From: Streptomyces sp. T39
Lineage (GTDB): Bacteria; Actinomycetota; Actinomycetes; Streptomycetales; Streptomycetaceae
Length of the DNA: 64,000 nt
Reading direction: 5' to 3'
Assembly (NCBI RefSeq): GCF_008042045.1
Contig: NZ_RDBP01000012.1
Coordinates: 1,679,959 to 1,743,958 of the forward strand
Position numbers and translations under genes: made by a program. The notes under the pieces were generated by a model that was not told the DNA's origin, made no database searches, and was given only the letters and a program-made list of their open reading frames with translations. Below are positions 17,271-26,661 of the stretch, piece after piece (positions within the stretch are counted from its first letter, which is position 1; every line of letters starts with the position of its first letter).

Positions 17271-17846
17271 GTGAACAAGAAGTTTGCGGCCGCGCTGTCC
17301 GGCGGTGCGGTACTGGTACTGGTGCTGTCGGGATGCGGCGACGACGGCGAGGAAAAGGTCAACGACTGGGCCAAGAAGGTCTGTGACCAGGCGAAGCCGC
17401 AGATCCAGAAGCGGGCCGACGCCCAGCAGGCCATTATCTCGACGGCGGCGGACGGCAAGCCCGCCGACATCCAGGCCGCCGACTCCAAGGCGTTCGCCGA
17501 CATCGCCGCCGCGGACAAGGCGCTTGCGAAGGCCGTACGGGACGCGGGCGTTCCGCCGGTCGACGACGGCGAGAAGCTCCAGAACGACGCGGTGAAGGAA
17601 CTCGACGCCACGGCGGCCGAGTACCTGAAGCTGAAGAAGCAGATCGACGGCCTCAACCCGGAGGATCAGCAGAAATTCGCCGACGGCCTCCAGGAGGTCG
17701 CGGACGGGCTGAAGAAGATCGAGCGGATGGACCAGGCCGCGCTGGCCAAGCTCCAGTCCGGCGAGTTGGGCACGGCCATGGCGAAGCAGCCGGGCTGCCA
17801 GCGGGCCGACGCCTCGAACTCCGCCGAAGGGGCCTCCGCCTCCTGA
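17271..17846 (+). CDS. Small alpha-helical lipoprotein
   Basis: 191 residues. GTG start preceded by GGAAGGGACC. Signal peptide MNKKFAAALSGGAVLVLVLS with lipobox LSGC (Cys at about residue 22), then a charged Ala/Lys/Asp-rich helical domain with two widely separated Cys (VCDQAK and PGCQR) that may form a disulfide. The heptad-like spacing suggests a helical bundle. Conserved next to hppA in streptomycetes as far as I recall; function unknown. Possible -10 TATGTT upstream. Confidence 0.85.
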   Translation: MNKKFAAALSGGAVLVLVLSGCGDDGEEKVNDWAKKVCDQAKPQIQKRADAQQAIISTAADGKPADIQAADSKAFADIAAADKALAKAVRDAGVPPVDDGEKLQNDAVKELDATAAEYLKLKKQIDGLNPEDQQKFADGLQEVADGLKKIERMDQAALAKLQSGELGTAMAKQPGCQRADASNSAEGASAS

Positions 17847-17860
17847 CCCCGCGCCACCTG

Positions 17861-17895
17861 GCACGGCCCGGACCGCTCGTGCGGCCGGGCCGTGC
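17861..17895 (+). terminator. Terminator of the small lipoprotein gene
   Basis: GCACGGCCCGG-A-CCGC pairs with GCGGCCGGGCCGTGC around TCGT: 15 bp with one bulged A, 14 bp after the stop. Confidence 0.8.
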
Positions 17896-17979
17896 GCGTC
17901 GGCCGTCCCGCGCTGGGCCGTCATGGCGTGTTCCGGCCCGGCGCCCTCGCCCGGGCCGTGCGCGTCGGCTGTCCCGCGC
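17885..17979 (+). repeat. 29-bp direct repeat, 66 bp apart
   Basis: The same 29-mer beginning CCGGGCCGTGCGCGTCGG occurs at 17885-17913 and 17951-17979 with one C/T difference. The first copy includes the right arm of the terminator. The 17847-18102 gap otherwise holds only GC-rich non-coding sequence. Confidence 0.75.
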
Positions 17980-18102
17980 GCGCCGGCCGTGACCGGTCGG
18001 CGCGCCCGGCGTCCTCGTGTCGCCGGCCGCCGGCCGGGGTGCGCCGCGGCACCGGCCGGGTGGTGTGCGGCGGCCGCCGTCGTCGGCGGCCACAATGGGT
18101 CC

Positions 18103-19614
18103 GTGAGTACGACCGGTCTTCCCTCGCCCGCACACGCCCCGCGGCTTCGTGACGCCTTCCTCGCCGCCGACTTCACCGCCGACGGTCTGCTCGACCTGCT
18201 CGGCGCTCCCGCCTACACGGCGCTGGCCCGCAGCGAGACCGTGCCCGCCCTGCGGGCGACCCGCGGGGACGGCGTGCTGCCGGCGCTGGTGCGGCTCTTC
18301 CTGCTCCAGCAGCCCGTGGCGTACGAGCGGGCCCGCGCGGCCCTGCCGCTCGAGGAGTGCCTCGCCGACGGCTGGGTGGTGCGGGACGGCGACCAGGTGC
18401 GGGCCGCCGTGGACGTCCGGCCGTACGGAGGGCCGGAGGGTCAGGACTGGTTCATCGTCTCGGACCTCGGCTGCGCTGTCGGCGGAGCCGGCGGGGCGAG
18501 CGGTCAGGGCAAGGGCGTCGTCCTCGGCGTCGGCGGCGCGTCGACCACGCTCGCCGGCATCACCGTGCGCACGCCCGTGGGCTCCGCCCTCGACGTCGGC
18601 ACCGGGTCGGGCATCCAGGCCCTGCACGCCGCACAGCACGCCACCAGGGTCACGGCCACCGACCTCAATCCGCGGGCGCTCGGCTTCACCCGGCTCACCC
18701 TCGCCCTCTCCGGGGCCCGGGAGGCGGACCTGCGCGAGGGGTCGCTGTTCGAGCCGGTCGGATCCGACACCTACGACCTGATCGTGTCGAACCCGCCGTT
18801 CGTCATCTCCCCCGGCGCCCGGCTGACCTACCGGGACGGCGGGATGGGCGGCGACGACCTGTGCCGCTCGCTGGTCCAGCAGGCCGGGGAGCGGCTCAAC
18901 GACGGGGGCTACGCCCAGTTCCTCGCCAACTGGCAGCACGTGGAGGGGGAGGACTGGCAGGAGCGGCTGCGTTCCTGGGTGCCGCGCGGCTGCGACGCGT
19001 GGATCGTCCAGCGCGAGGTGCAGGACGTGACCCAGTACGCCGAGCTGTGGCTGCGCGACAGCGGTGACCACCGGGCCGACCCCGCGGCCTACGCGGCTCG
19101 GTACGACGCGTGGCTGGACGAGTTCGAGGCGCGCGGGACCAGGGCGGTGGGCTTCGGCTGGATCACCCTGCGCAAGTCCGGTGCCGAGCGTCCGTCGATC
19201 CTGACGGAGGAGTGGCCGCACCCCGTGGAGCAGCCGCTCGGCGCGAGCGTGCGCGCCCATTTCGACCGGCAGGACTATCTGCGCGCCAGCGACGACGCGG
19301 CGCTGCTGGCCGACCGTTTCGTGCTCGCCCCCGACGTGGTGCAGGAGCAGGTCGGCCCGCCCGGCGCCGAGGACCCGGAGCACGTGGTGCTGCGGCGGCA
19401 CCGCGGCATGCGGCGGGCGACCACGGTGGACACGGTGGGCGCCGGCTTCGCCGGGGCGTGCGACGGGACGCTGAGCGCCGGGCGGATCCTCGACGCCATC
19501 GCGCAGCTGATCGACGAGGACCCGGTGCTGCTGCGCGACCGCACCCCCCGCGCACTGCGTCTGCTGGTGGAGGAGGGCTTCCTCGTCCCGGCGGAGTCCG
19601 GCCCCACCGGGTGA
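18103..19614 (+). CDS. HemK/RlmG-like class I methyltransferase with DUF7059-type N-domain
   Basis: 503 residues. The N-terminal ~140 residues form a helical/winged domain (RDAFLAADFTADGLLDLLG). The central Rossmann domain has motif I LDVGTGSGIQALHAA, acidic motif ATDLNPRAL and catalytic SNPPFVISP, the (N/S)PP[FY] signature of enzymes that methylate an amide or exocyclic amino group (HemK/PrmC, RsmC/RlmG). The C-terminal ~180 residues form another helical domain. Target unknown, probably ribosome- or translation-related. GTG start; CACAAT (18091-18096) lies 6 nt upstream, suggesting a leaderless transcript. Confidence 0.9.
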   Translation: MSTTGLPSPAHAPRLRDAFLAADFTADGLLDLLGAPAYTALARSETVPALRATRGDGVLPALVRLFLLQQPVAYERARAALPLEECLADGWVVRDGDQVRAAVDVRPYGGPEGQDWFIVSDLGCAVGGAGGASGQGKGVVLGVGGASTTLAGITVRTPVGSALDVGTGSGIQALHAAQHATRVTATDLNPRALGFTRLTLALSGAREADLREGSLFEPVGSDTYDLIVSNPPFVISPGARLTYRDGGMGGDDLCRSLVQQAGERLNDGGYAQFLANWQHVEGEDWQERLRSWVPRGCDAWIVQREVQDVTQYAELWLRDSGDHRADPAAYAARYDAWLDEFEARGTRAVGFGWITLRKSGAERPSILTEEWPHPVEQPLGASVRAHFDRQDYLRASDDAALLADRFVLAPDVVQEQVGPPGAEDPEHVVLRRHRGMRRATTVDTVGAGFAGACDGTLSAGRILDAIAQLIDEDPVLLRDRTPRALRLLVEEGFLVPAESGPTG

Positions 19615-19769
19615 CCTGCCCGAGGGGCGGATTCACGTCATCGGGGGCCGTCGATCCGGCCAATGTTCCGATTGCGGGCATTTCCCGGCTTCCGGCCCTC
19701 GCCGCCCGGCCCTCCGTAGGAGGAGCGAAAGGGAAGGAATCCGTCCGGAACGGCCCCGGAGGCGACCGG

Positions 19770-19856
19770 CCGGGTGAACCCACGCGCCGTTCACCCGGAA
19801 TTCGCGCCGGCGACGCTCCGGGGTGCCAGCCTCGGCCTCCGGACGACCGAGGCGTC
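19770..19856 (+). promoter_or_regulatory. Structured leader candidate upstream of a small membrane protein
   Basis: Two hairpins precede the next gene: a perfect 10-bp stem CCGGGTGAAC / GTTCACCCGG (19770-19798), and a 7-bp stem GCCTCGG / CCGAGGC (19829-19853) that can be enclosed by GACGC / GCGTC (19812-19856). The second ends about 21 nt before the ATG. I compared it mentally with TPP, cobalamin, ydaO and SAM elements and found no match. Confidence 0.35.
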
Positions 19857-19877
19857 AGGGAAGGGCCGGGTACGGGC

Positions 19878-20075
19878 ATGGAGAGCGGACCAACGATCTT
19901 CGCCGGGGCGGCATTCGCGCTGTTCGGAGCGGCGCTGCTGCTGTGGACGGGAATGCGGCTCGCCCATCGCGCACCCGTGGCCGCCGGCGTGAGCCCGGCC
20001 ACGGCCACCGCCTTCGGGATCGGGTTCGGTGCGGTCTTCCTCACGCTCGGGGTGTGGTGCTTCGCACGTCTGTGA
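19878..20075 (+). CDS. Small two-helix membrane protein
   Basis: 65 residues, almost entirely two hydrophobic helices (TIFAGAAFALFGAALLLWTG and ATAFGIGFGAVFLTLGVWCF) joined by a short basic loop RLAHRAPVA. The start is chosen at the ATG after GGAAGGG; there is no upstream in-frame alternative with better context. Lies between the methyltransferase and topA on the same strand. No family recognised. Confidence 0.75.
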   Translation: MESGPTIFAGAAFALFGAALLLWTGMRLAHRAPVAAGVSPATATAFGIGFGAVFLTLGVWCFARL

Positions 20076-20308
20076 GGTGCGCTCCGGGCCTCGGCGTGCC
20101 GGTCCGGGCGGCATGAAGGGCGGGAGTCGGGTTACCGTTCGAGTGGCCGTTGCGGGCTTTTGCCGTTTGACACGGGGGCGGGTTGTACCGTCACACTCCG
20201 CAGCGACAGCAGCGTCACAGCAGTGCCGCGACACCTGTACCCACGGGTAGGACGCCGCGCGGCGCCGCTGACAGCGCCACCGAATGTCGACCGGAGAGAA
20301 GAGCGAAG

Positions 20309-23143
20309 TTGTCCCCGACCAGCGAGACCGCACAGGGCGGCCGCCGACTCGTGATCGTCGAGTCGCCTGCCAAGGCGAAGACGATCAAGGGCTACCTCGG
20401 CCCCGGCTATGTCGTCGAGGCGAGCGTCGGGCACATCCGCGACCTCCCGAACGGCGCCGCCGAGGTGCCGGAGAAGTACACGGGTGAGGTGCGCCGCCTC
20501 GGCGTCGACGTCGAACACGACTTCCAGCCCATCTACGTCGTCAACGCCGACAAGAAGGCCCAGGTCAGGAAGCTCAAGGAACAGCTCGCGGAGTCCGACG
20601 AGCTCTTCCTCGCCACCGATGAGGACCGCGAGGGCGAAGCCATCGCGTGGCACCTGCTGGAGGTCCTCAAGCCCAAGGTCCCCGTCCACCGGATGGTCTT
20701 CCACGAGATCACCAAGGACGCGATCCGCGCCGCCGTCGCCAACCCGCGCGAGCTCAACAAGCGGATGGTCGACGCCCAGGAGACCCGCCGCATCCTCGAC
20801 CGCCTCTACGGCTACGAGGTCTCGCCGGTCCTGTGGAAGAAGGTCATGCCCCGGCTGTCCGCAGGCCGTGTGCAGTCCGTGGCGACCCGGCTCGTGGTCG
20901 AGCGGGAGCGGGAGCGCATCGCGTTCCGCTCCGCCGAGTACTGGGACCTGACCGGCACGTTCTCCACCGGCCGCTCGGGCGACGCCTCGGACCCCTCGAC
21001 CTTCTCCGCGCGGCTGAACACCGTCGACGGGCAGCGGGTCGCGCAGGGCCGTGACTTCGGCTCCGACGGCAGGCTCAAGTCCGCCCAGGTGCTCCACCTC
21101 GACGAGGCGAACGCCCGGTCGCTGGCCGCCGCGCTCGACGGCGCGTCCTTCGCGGTGCGGTCGGTCGAGTCCAAGCCGTACCGCCGCTCGCCCTACGCCC
21201 CGTTCCGTACGACGACCCTCCAGCAGGAGGCGTCCCGCAAGCTCGGTTTCGGCGCCAAGGCGACCATGCAGGTCGCGCAGAAGCTGTACGAGAACGGCTT
21301 CATCACCTACATGCGTACGGACTCCACGACGCTGTCCGACACCGCCGTCTCGGCGGCCCGCGCGCAGGTGACCCAGCTCTACGGCGCCGACTACCTGCCG
21401 GACAAGCCGCGCACCTACGCGGGCAAGGTCAAGAACGCACAGGAGGCGCACGAGGCGATCCGCCCCTCGGGTGATCGTTTCCGCACCCCCGCCGAGACCG
21501 GGCTGACCGGCGACCAGTTCAAGCTGTACGAGCTGATCTGGAAGCGGACCGTCGCCTCCCAGATGAAGGACGCGGTCGGCAACAGCGTCACCGTGCGCAT
21601 CGGCGGACGGGCGCTTGACGGCCGGGACGCCGAGTTCACCGCGTCCGGCAAGACGATCACCTTCCACGGCTTCATGAAGGCCTACGTGGAGGGCGCCGAC
21701 GACCCGAACGCCGAGCTCGACGACCGTGAGCGCCGGCTGCCGCAGGTCGCCGAGGGCGACGCGCTGTCGGCCGAGGAGATCACCGTCGACGGCCACGCCA
21801 CCAAGCCGCCCGCCCGCTACACCGAGGCGTCGCTGGTCAAGGAGCTGGAGGAGCGCGAGATCGGCCGCCCGTCGACGTACGCGTCGATCATCGGCACGAT
21901 CCTCGACCGGGGATACGTCTTCAAGAAGGGCACGGCGCTGGTCCCGTCGTTCCTCTCCTTCGCCGTGGTCAACCTGCTGGAGAAGCACTTCGGCCGGCTC
22001 GTCGACTACGACTTCACCGCGAGGATGGAGGACGACCTCGACCGCATCGCACGCGGCGAGGCGCAGGCCGTGCCGTGGCTGCGGCGCTTCTACTTCGGCG
22101 AGGGCGAGGCCACCGGTGCCGCCAGCGAGGCCGGCAACGGCGACGGCGACCACCTCGGCGGTCTGAAGGAACTGGTCACCGACCTCGGCGCCATCGACGC
22201 CCGGGAGATCTCCAGCTTCCCCGTCGGCAACGACATCACGCTGCGCGTCGGCCGTTACGGCCCGTACGTGGAGCGCGGGGAGAAGGACGCCGAGGGCCAC
22301 CAGCGCGCCGACGTCCCGGACGACCTCGCCCCGGACGAGCTGACCGTCGAGTACGCGGAGGAACTGCTCGCCAAGCCGAGCGGCGACTTCGAGCTGGGCG
22401 CCGACCCGGTGAGCGGGCACCAGATCGTCGCCAAGGACGGGCGCTACGGCCCCTACGTCACGGAGATCCTCCCCGAGGGCACCCCGAAGACGGGCAAGAA
22501 CGCGGTCAAGCCGCGCACGGCGTCGCTCTTCAAGAACATGTCGATCGACACGGTGACGCTCGCCGACGCCCTGAAGCTGATGTCGCTTCCGCGGGTGGTC
22601 GGCACCGACGCCGAGGGCGTCGAGATCACCGCGCAGAACGGCCGCTACGGCCCGTACCTGAAGAAGGGCACCGACTCGCGCTCCCTGGAGAACGAGGAGC
22701 AGCTCTTCTCCATCACGCTGGACGAGGCCCTCGCGATCTACGCGCAGCCGAAGCAGCGCGGCCGGGCCGCGGCCAAGCCGCCGCTGAAGGAACTGGGCAC
22801 GGACCCGGTCAGCGAGCGTCCGGTGGTGGTCAAGGACGGCCGCTTCGGTCCCTATGTCACCGACGGGGAGACGAACGCCACCCTGCGCACCGGCGACAGC
22901 GTCGAGGACATCACGCCGGAGCGCGGCTACGAGCTCCTCGCCGAGAAGCGGGCCAAGGGTCCGGCCAAGAAGACGGCCAAGAAGGCGCCCGCGAAGAAGG
23001 CCACCGCCAAGAAGACGGCGGCGAAGAAGACCACGACGGCGAAGAAGACCGCCGCGAAGAAGACGACGACGGCCAAGAAGACCGCCACCGCCGCCAAGAA
23101 GACGGCCGCCTCGGCGAAGGCGTCCGCGGCGACGGAGGAGTAG
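20309..23143 (+). CDS. topA: DNA topoisomerase I
   Basis: 944 residues; relaxes negative supercoils. TTG start after GGAGAGAAGAG. Toprim opens RLVIVESPAKAKTIKGY, the acidic triad is ATDEDREGEAIAWHLLEV, and active-site Tyr334 lies in FITYMRTDSTTLSD. Then come several C-terminal Topo_C repeats (GRYGPYV/GRFGPYV motifs), unlike the zinc fingers of E. coli. The last ~55 residues are a KKTAAKKTT-type lysine tail, known in Streptomyces TopA to raise processivity. A TTGACA at about 20167 is a candidate -35 with no clear partner; supercoil-sensitive promoters are described for this gene. Confidence 0.97.
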   Translation: MSPTSETAQGGRRLVIVESPAKAKTIKGYLGPGYVVEASVGHIRDLPNGAAEVPEKYTGEVRRLGVDVEHDFQPIYVVNADKKAQVRKLKEQLAESDELFLATDEDREGEAIAWHLLEVLKPKVPVHRMVFHEITKDAIRAAVANPRELNKRMVDAQETRRILDRLYGYEVSPVLWKKVMPRLSAGRVQSVATRLVVERERERIAFRSAEYWDLTGTFSTGRSGDASDPSTFSARLNTVDGQRVAQGRDFGSDGRLKSAQVLHLDEANARSLAAALDGASFAVRSVESKPYRRSPYAPFRTTTLQQEASRKLGFGAKATMQVAQKLYENGFITYMRTDSTTLSDTAVSAARAQVTQLYGADYLPDKPRTYAGKVKNAQEAHEAIRPSGDRFRTPAETGLTGDQFKLYELIWKRTVASQMKDAVGNSVTVRIGGRALDGRDAEFTASGKTITFHGFMKAYVEGADDPNAELDDRERRLPQVAEGDALSAEEITVDGHATKPPARYTEASLVKELEEREIGRPSTYASIIGTILDRGYVFKKGTALVPSFLSFAVVNLLEKHFGRLVDYDFTARMEDDLDRIARGEAQAVPWLRRFYFGEGEATGAASEAGNGDGDHLGGLKELVTDLGAIDAREISSFPVGNDITLRVGRYGPYVERGEKDAEGHQRADVPDDLAPDELTVEYAEELLAKPSGDFELGADPVSGHQIVAKDGRYGPYVTEILPEGTPKTGKNAVKPRTASLFKNMSIDTVTLADALKLMSLPRVVGTDAEGVEITAQNGRYGPYLKKGTDSRSLENEEQLFSITLDEALAIYAQPKQRGRAAAKPPLKELGTDPVSERPVVVKDGRFGPYVTDGETNATLRTGDSVEDITPERGYELLAEKRAKGPAKKTAKKAPAKKATAKKTAAKKTTTAKKTAAKKTTTAKKTATAAKKTAASAKASAATEE

Positions 23144-23156
23144 GCCGAAGGACGAG

Positions 23157-23196
23157 CCGCCCGTGCTCCGGCGCACACGCCCCGGAGCACGGGCGG
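23157..23196 (+). terminator. topA terminator
   Basis: A perfect 15-bp stem, CCGCCCGTGCTCCGG / CCGGAGCACGGGCGG, with a 10-nt loop, 13 bp after the stop. Confidence 0.9.
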
Positions 23197-23242
23197 TTCG
23201 CCGTTTCCGGGGACCGCCGCGGTACGGCGTGCACGGGCGCGG

Positions 23243-23332
23243 AGGCGGGCGGCCGGGGGCGTGGGGGTTCACACTCCTGCGACGAAGAGGCGGACGGCCG
23301 GGGGCGTGGGAGTTCACACTCCTGCGACGAAA
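23243..23332 (+). repeat. Two tandem 45-bp copies upstream of tmk
   Basis: Copies at 23243-23287 and 23288-23332 differ at three positions. Each contains GGRGTTCACACTCCT; the second is a perfect small dyad (GGAGT-TCAC-ACTCC). They lie 47-147 bp before the tmk -10 box, an operator-like position. Confidence 0.8.
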
Positions 23333-23390
23333 ACGTCCGTCTGTTCGGACACCCCGTCGGGGAGCAACGCGCTCCGGATAGGCTGGGCGG

Positions 23391-26300
23391 ATGATGCGAG
23401 CCGAGCAGCCAGCCGAGCAGCAGGCGGTCACGGGTACCGCTGCAGAGACTGCCTCCGACGCCTCCTCAGACACCACCGACACCGAAGCGCTCGCCGCGGA
23501 CTCGCGGGAGCGGGCCGTGCGCGCCCTGTTGCGCGGTGCGCCGCTGAGGCGTTTGTGGAACGCCCAGGTGGCCGGCGGGATCGGGGACGCGCTGGGCGTC
23601 CTCGTCCTGCTGCTGCTGGCGCTCCAGGCGGCGGTCGTGTCCGAGACCTTCGGGACCGGCTACCGCGGCGCGGCCTTCGCCGTGGCCGCCGTGCTCGGTG
23701 CCCGGGTGCTGGCCACGCTGCTCTTCGGAGCCGTGCTGCTCGGGCCGATGACCTCTCTCACCGCGGCGAGCGGTCCCCTCGACCGGCGCTGGACCATGAT
23801 CGGGGCGGACGGAGTCCGGCTCGCCCTGCTGGTCGTCGCCCCGCTGTGGCTCGACTGGACACCGGGCAACGCCCTCGCCCTCCTGCTGATCACCGTGTTC
23901 GTGAGCGGTGTCGCGGAACGCTTCTGGACCGTGGCGCGCGACGGCGCCGCCCCCGCCCTGCTGCCCGCGCCGCCCCCGGAGGGCGCCGCCGTGCGGCCGC
24001 TGCCCAACCACCTGGAGGCCCTGCGCAGGCTGTGGACGCGTACGGCGTTCGCGGTCGTGCCCGTCGCCGCTGCCGTGCTGCTGGCGGCCGCGCTCGTCGG
24101 CAACCTGCTCGGCACCGGCATCGAGTGGTTCACGCTGCACCAGGCCGCGCCGGGCTCCTACGTCGCCGCCGGACTGTTCGCCGCGTCCGTCTCCACGCTG
24201 TGGTTCGTCGAATTCCCCGACGCGCAGACCCCGCGCCCGCGTTCGCCGCTGGAGGGGCTGCGCCGACCGTCCGCCGGAAACGGCACGGACAAGGGCCGTA
24301 CGGGCGGCATCCCGGTGTTCGTCCTCGCCTGCGCCGCGGTCGCCGCCGCCATCGCGTCCGCCGTGGCCGTCGCCGTGCTGCACGCGGTCGACCTCGGCGC
24401 CGGCCCGGCCGGCTTCGCGCTGCTCGTGCTGGCGCTGACCGGCGGCACCGGCGTGGGCATCCGCGCCGCCGGTTCCGTGCTGCCCGCGCTCTCCCGCCGC
24501 CGGCTGCTCGCGCTGGCGCTCGCCGTCACCGGTGTGGCGCTGCTGGCCATGGGCCTCGTGCCCGACACCGCGACCGTGCTGTTCCTCGGGGTGGTCGCCG
24601 GCCTGGCCGCGGGCGTCGCCGCCAACACCGGCCATGTGCTCATCGACCAGGAGACCGAGGACTTCCGCCGCGCCCGGCTCACCGAGCACCTCCAGGCGGT
24701 CGTCCGCGTCTGCCTCGGGGCCGCCGCCGTGGTGGCGCCCCTGATCGCCGCCGCGATCGGCCCGCACCGGCTCGCCAGCGGTGACTTCGTCTTCGCCCAC
24801 GGCGGGGCGGCGTTCACGCTCATGCTGGTGGGCGCGCTCCTGCTGCCCGTGGCGGCGCTCGTCCTCGCCAGGACCGACGACCGCTCCGGCGTTCCGCTCC
24901 GCCGCGACCTGGGCGACGCCCTGCGCCGCGGAGCCGACCCGGTGCAGCGTCCCGCGGCCAACGGCTACTTCATCGCCGTCGAGGGCGGGGACGGCGCCGG
25001 CAAGTCCACCCAGGTCGAGGCGCTCGCCGAGTGGATCAGGGCCAAGGGCCACGAGGTCGTCGTCACCCGCGAGCCGGGCGCGACCCCCGTCGGCAAGCGC
25101 CTGCGGTCGATCCTGCTCGACGTCTCCAGCGCCGGCCTCTCCAACCGGGCCGAGGCCCTGCTCTACGCGGCCGACCGCGCCGAGCACGTCGACTCGCTGG
25201 TGCGCCCCGCCCTCGAACGCGGCGCGATCGTCATCTCGGACCGCTACATCGACTCGTCGGTCGCCTACCAGGGCGCCGGACGCGACCTGTCCCCGACCGA
25301 GATCGCCCGCATCTCGCGCTGGGCCACCGGCGGCCTGGTCCCGCATCTGACGGTGCTCCTCGACGTCTCCCCCCAGGCCGCGCGGGAACGCTTCACCGAG
25401 GCGCCCGACCGCCTGGAGTCCGAGCCGGCCGAGTTCCACCAGCGGGTGCGCACCGGCTTCCTGACGCTCGCCGCCGCAGACCCCGGCCGCTACCTCGTGG
25501 TCGACGCGGGCCAGGAGCCCGAGGCGGTCACCACCGTCGTGCGCCACCGCCTCGACCAGCTGCTGCCGCTCTCCGCCGCCGAGATCGAGGCGCGGGAGGA
25601 GGCCCGGAAGGCCGCCGAGGAAGAGGCCCGCCGCAGGGCCGAGGAGGAGGCCCGCCGCAAGGCGGAGGAGGAGCGCCTGGAGCGGGAGCGCCAGGAACAG
25701 CTCGCCAGGCTCCGTGCCGAGGAGGAGGAGCGCAAGCGGCGCGAGGAGGAGGAGGCCCGCCGCCGCGAGGCCGAACGCCAGGCGGAGGAGGCCCGGCAGC
25801 GCGCCGAGGAGGCACGGCTGCGCGCGGAGGAGGAGCGCAAGCGGCGCGAGGCGGAGGAGAAGGCCCGCCAGGAGGAGCAGGAGCGGCTGCGCCGGCAGGC
25901 CGAGGAGGAGGCCCGGCTGCGGGCAGAGGCCGAGGCCCGCCGGCTGGAGAAGCAGCGCAAGGCCGAGGAAGCGCTGCTGAAGGCGGAGGAAGCCCGCCGC
26001 GCCGCCGAGGAGGAGGCCCGCCGGGCCGCCGAGGAGGCGCGGAGCCGGGCGGAGGCCGAGGAGGCCCGCCGGGCCGCCGAGGAAGCGCGGCACCGGGCGG
26101 AGGCCGCGGAGGCCGCGGCGGCCGCCGCGGCCGCCGAGGAGGTCTCCGCGAGCGAGATCACCGTGCCGACACCGATCGTCCGGCCCGAGGACCTGCCGCC
26201 CACCGCCTCCGACGACATCACCCAGGAAGTCCCGCGGCCCGACGCCGCCCGGGACCGGGCCCGGCCCGACGAGACCGCGGTCCTGCCGCGCGTCCCCGAG

Positions 26301-26642
26301 CCGTCCGCCGACCCGGCCGACGCGGAGACCTCCGTGCTCCCCGCCGTCGACGAGACCGCCGTCCTGCGGCCCGTGCGCCGGGACGAGTCCCGGGGCGCCG
26401 ACCCCGCGGACCGGGTGCCGGCCGACTTCTTCCGCGACGAGCGGGCCGCGGACGGCCGGGGCGCCGACGACGCGAACGAGCGCACCCGGGAGCTGCCGCA
26501 GGTCGACCCCGGCGCGGAGCCCGCGCGCCGGCGTTCGGACTGGGCGGAGGAGACCCCGCTGGACGATCTGCCGACGCTGGCCGACGAACTGCTGGGCCCG
26601 CACGAGGACGACGACGAGCGCGGCCGGCGCCGGGGCCGCTGA
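23391..26642 (+). CDS. tmk: Thymidylate kinase fused to an MFS-like membrane domain and Glu/Arg-rich coiled coil
   Basis: 1083 residues in four parts. 1-45: Ala/Thr/Asp-rich. About 50-505: a dozen hydrophobic helices resembling an MFS transporter. About 523-715: dTMP kinase with EGGDGAGKSTQVEAL (P-loop 532-539), TREPGATPVGKRLRSI and SDRYIDSSVAYQGAGRD; it phosphorylates dTMP to dTDP. About 720-900: a highly charged E/R/A-rich coiled coil, then an acidic Pro-rich tail. The fusion is conserved in streptomycetes and may tether dTTP supply to the membrane. TAGGCT at 23379 lies 6 nt before the ATG, suggesting a leaderless mRNA. Confidence 0.95.
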   Translation: MMRAEQPAEQQAVTGTAAETASDASSDTTDTEALAADSRERAVRALLRGAPLRRLWNAQVAGGIGDALGVLVLLLLALQAAVVSETFGTGYRGAAFAVAAVLGARVLATLLFGAVLLGPMTSLTAASGPLDRRWTMIGADGVRLALLVVAPLWLDWTPGNALALLLITVFVSGVAERFWTVARDGAAPALLPAPPPEGAAVRPLPNHLEALRRLWTRTAFAVVPVAAAVLLAAALVGNLLGTGIEWFTLHQAAPGSYVAAGLFAASVSTLWFVEFPDAQTPRPRSPLEGLRRPSAGNGTDKGRTGGIPVFVLACAAVAAAIASAVAVAVLHAVDLGAGPAGFALLVLALTGGTGVGIRAAGSVLPALSRRRLLALALAVTGVALLAMGLVPDTATVLFLGVVAGLAAGVAANTGHVLIDQETEDFRRARLTEHLQAVVRVCLGAAAVVAPLIAAAIGPHRLASGDFVFAHGGAAFTLMLVGALLLPVAALVLARTDDRSGVPLRRDLGDALRRGADPVQRPAANGYFIAVEGGDGAGKSTQVEALAEWIRAKGHEVVVTREPGATPVGKRLRSILLDVSSAGLSNRAEALLYAADRAEHVDSLVRPALERGAIVISDRYIDSSVAYQGAGRDLSPTEIARISRWATGGLVPHLTVLLDVSPQAARERFTEAPDRLESEPAEFHQRVRTGFLTLAAADPGRYLVVDAGQEPEAVTTVVRHRLDQLLPLSAAEIEAREEARKAAEEEARRRAEEEARRKAEEERLERERQEQLARLRAEEEERKRREEEEARRREAERQAEEARQRAEEARLRAEEERKRREAEEKARQEEQERLRRQAEEEARLRAEAEARRLEKQRKAEEALLKAEEARRAAEEEARRAAEEARSRAEAEEARRAAEEARHRAEAAEAAAAAAAAEEVSASEITVPTPIVRPEDLPPTASDDITQEVPRPDAARDRARPDETAVLPRVPEPSADPADAETSVLPAVDETAVLRPVRRDESRGADPADRVPADFFRDERAADGRGADDANERTRELPQVDPGAEPARRRSDWAEETPLDDLPTLADELLGPHEDDDERGRRRGR

Positions 26643-26661
26643 CACCTGCCCCGTACGGGGA

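Noticed and set aside
14592..18176. Long minus-strand frame opposite hppA
   Set aside because: Composition is His/Asp/Arg-rich shadow; hppA on the other strand has all family motifs.
19770..19877. Known riboswitch (TPP, cobalamin, ydaO, SAM)
   Set aside because: None of the conserved cores I know is present; kept only as an unnamed structured leader.
20132..23482. Minus-strand 1116-codon frame opposite topA
   Set aside because: No recognisable domain; topA is certain on the plus strand.
25590..26100. Long repetitive region within tmk as a DNA repeat element
   Set aside because: The repetition comes from Glu/Arg/Ala codons of a coiled coil in frame, not from a mobile or tandem DNA repeat.
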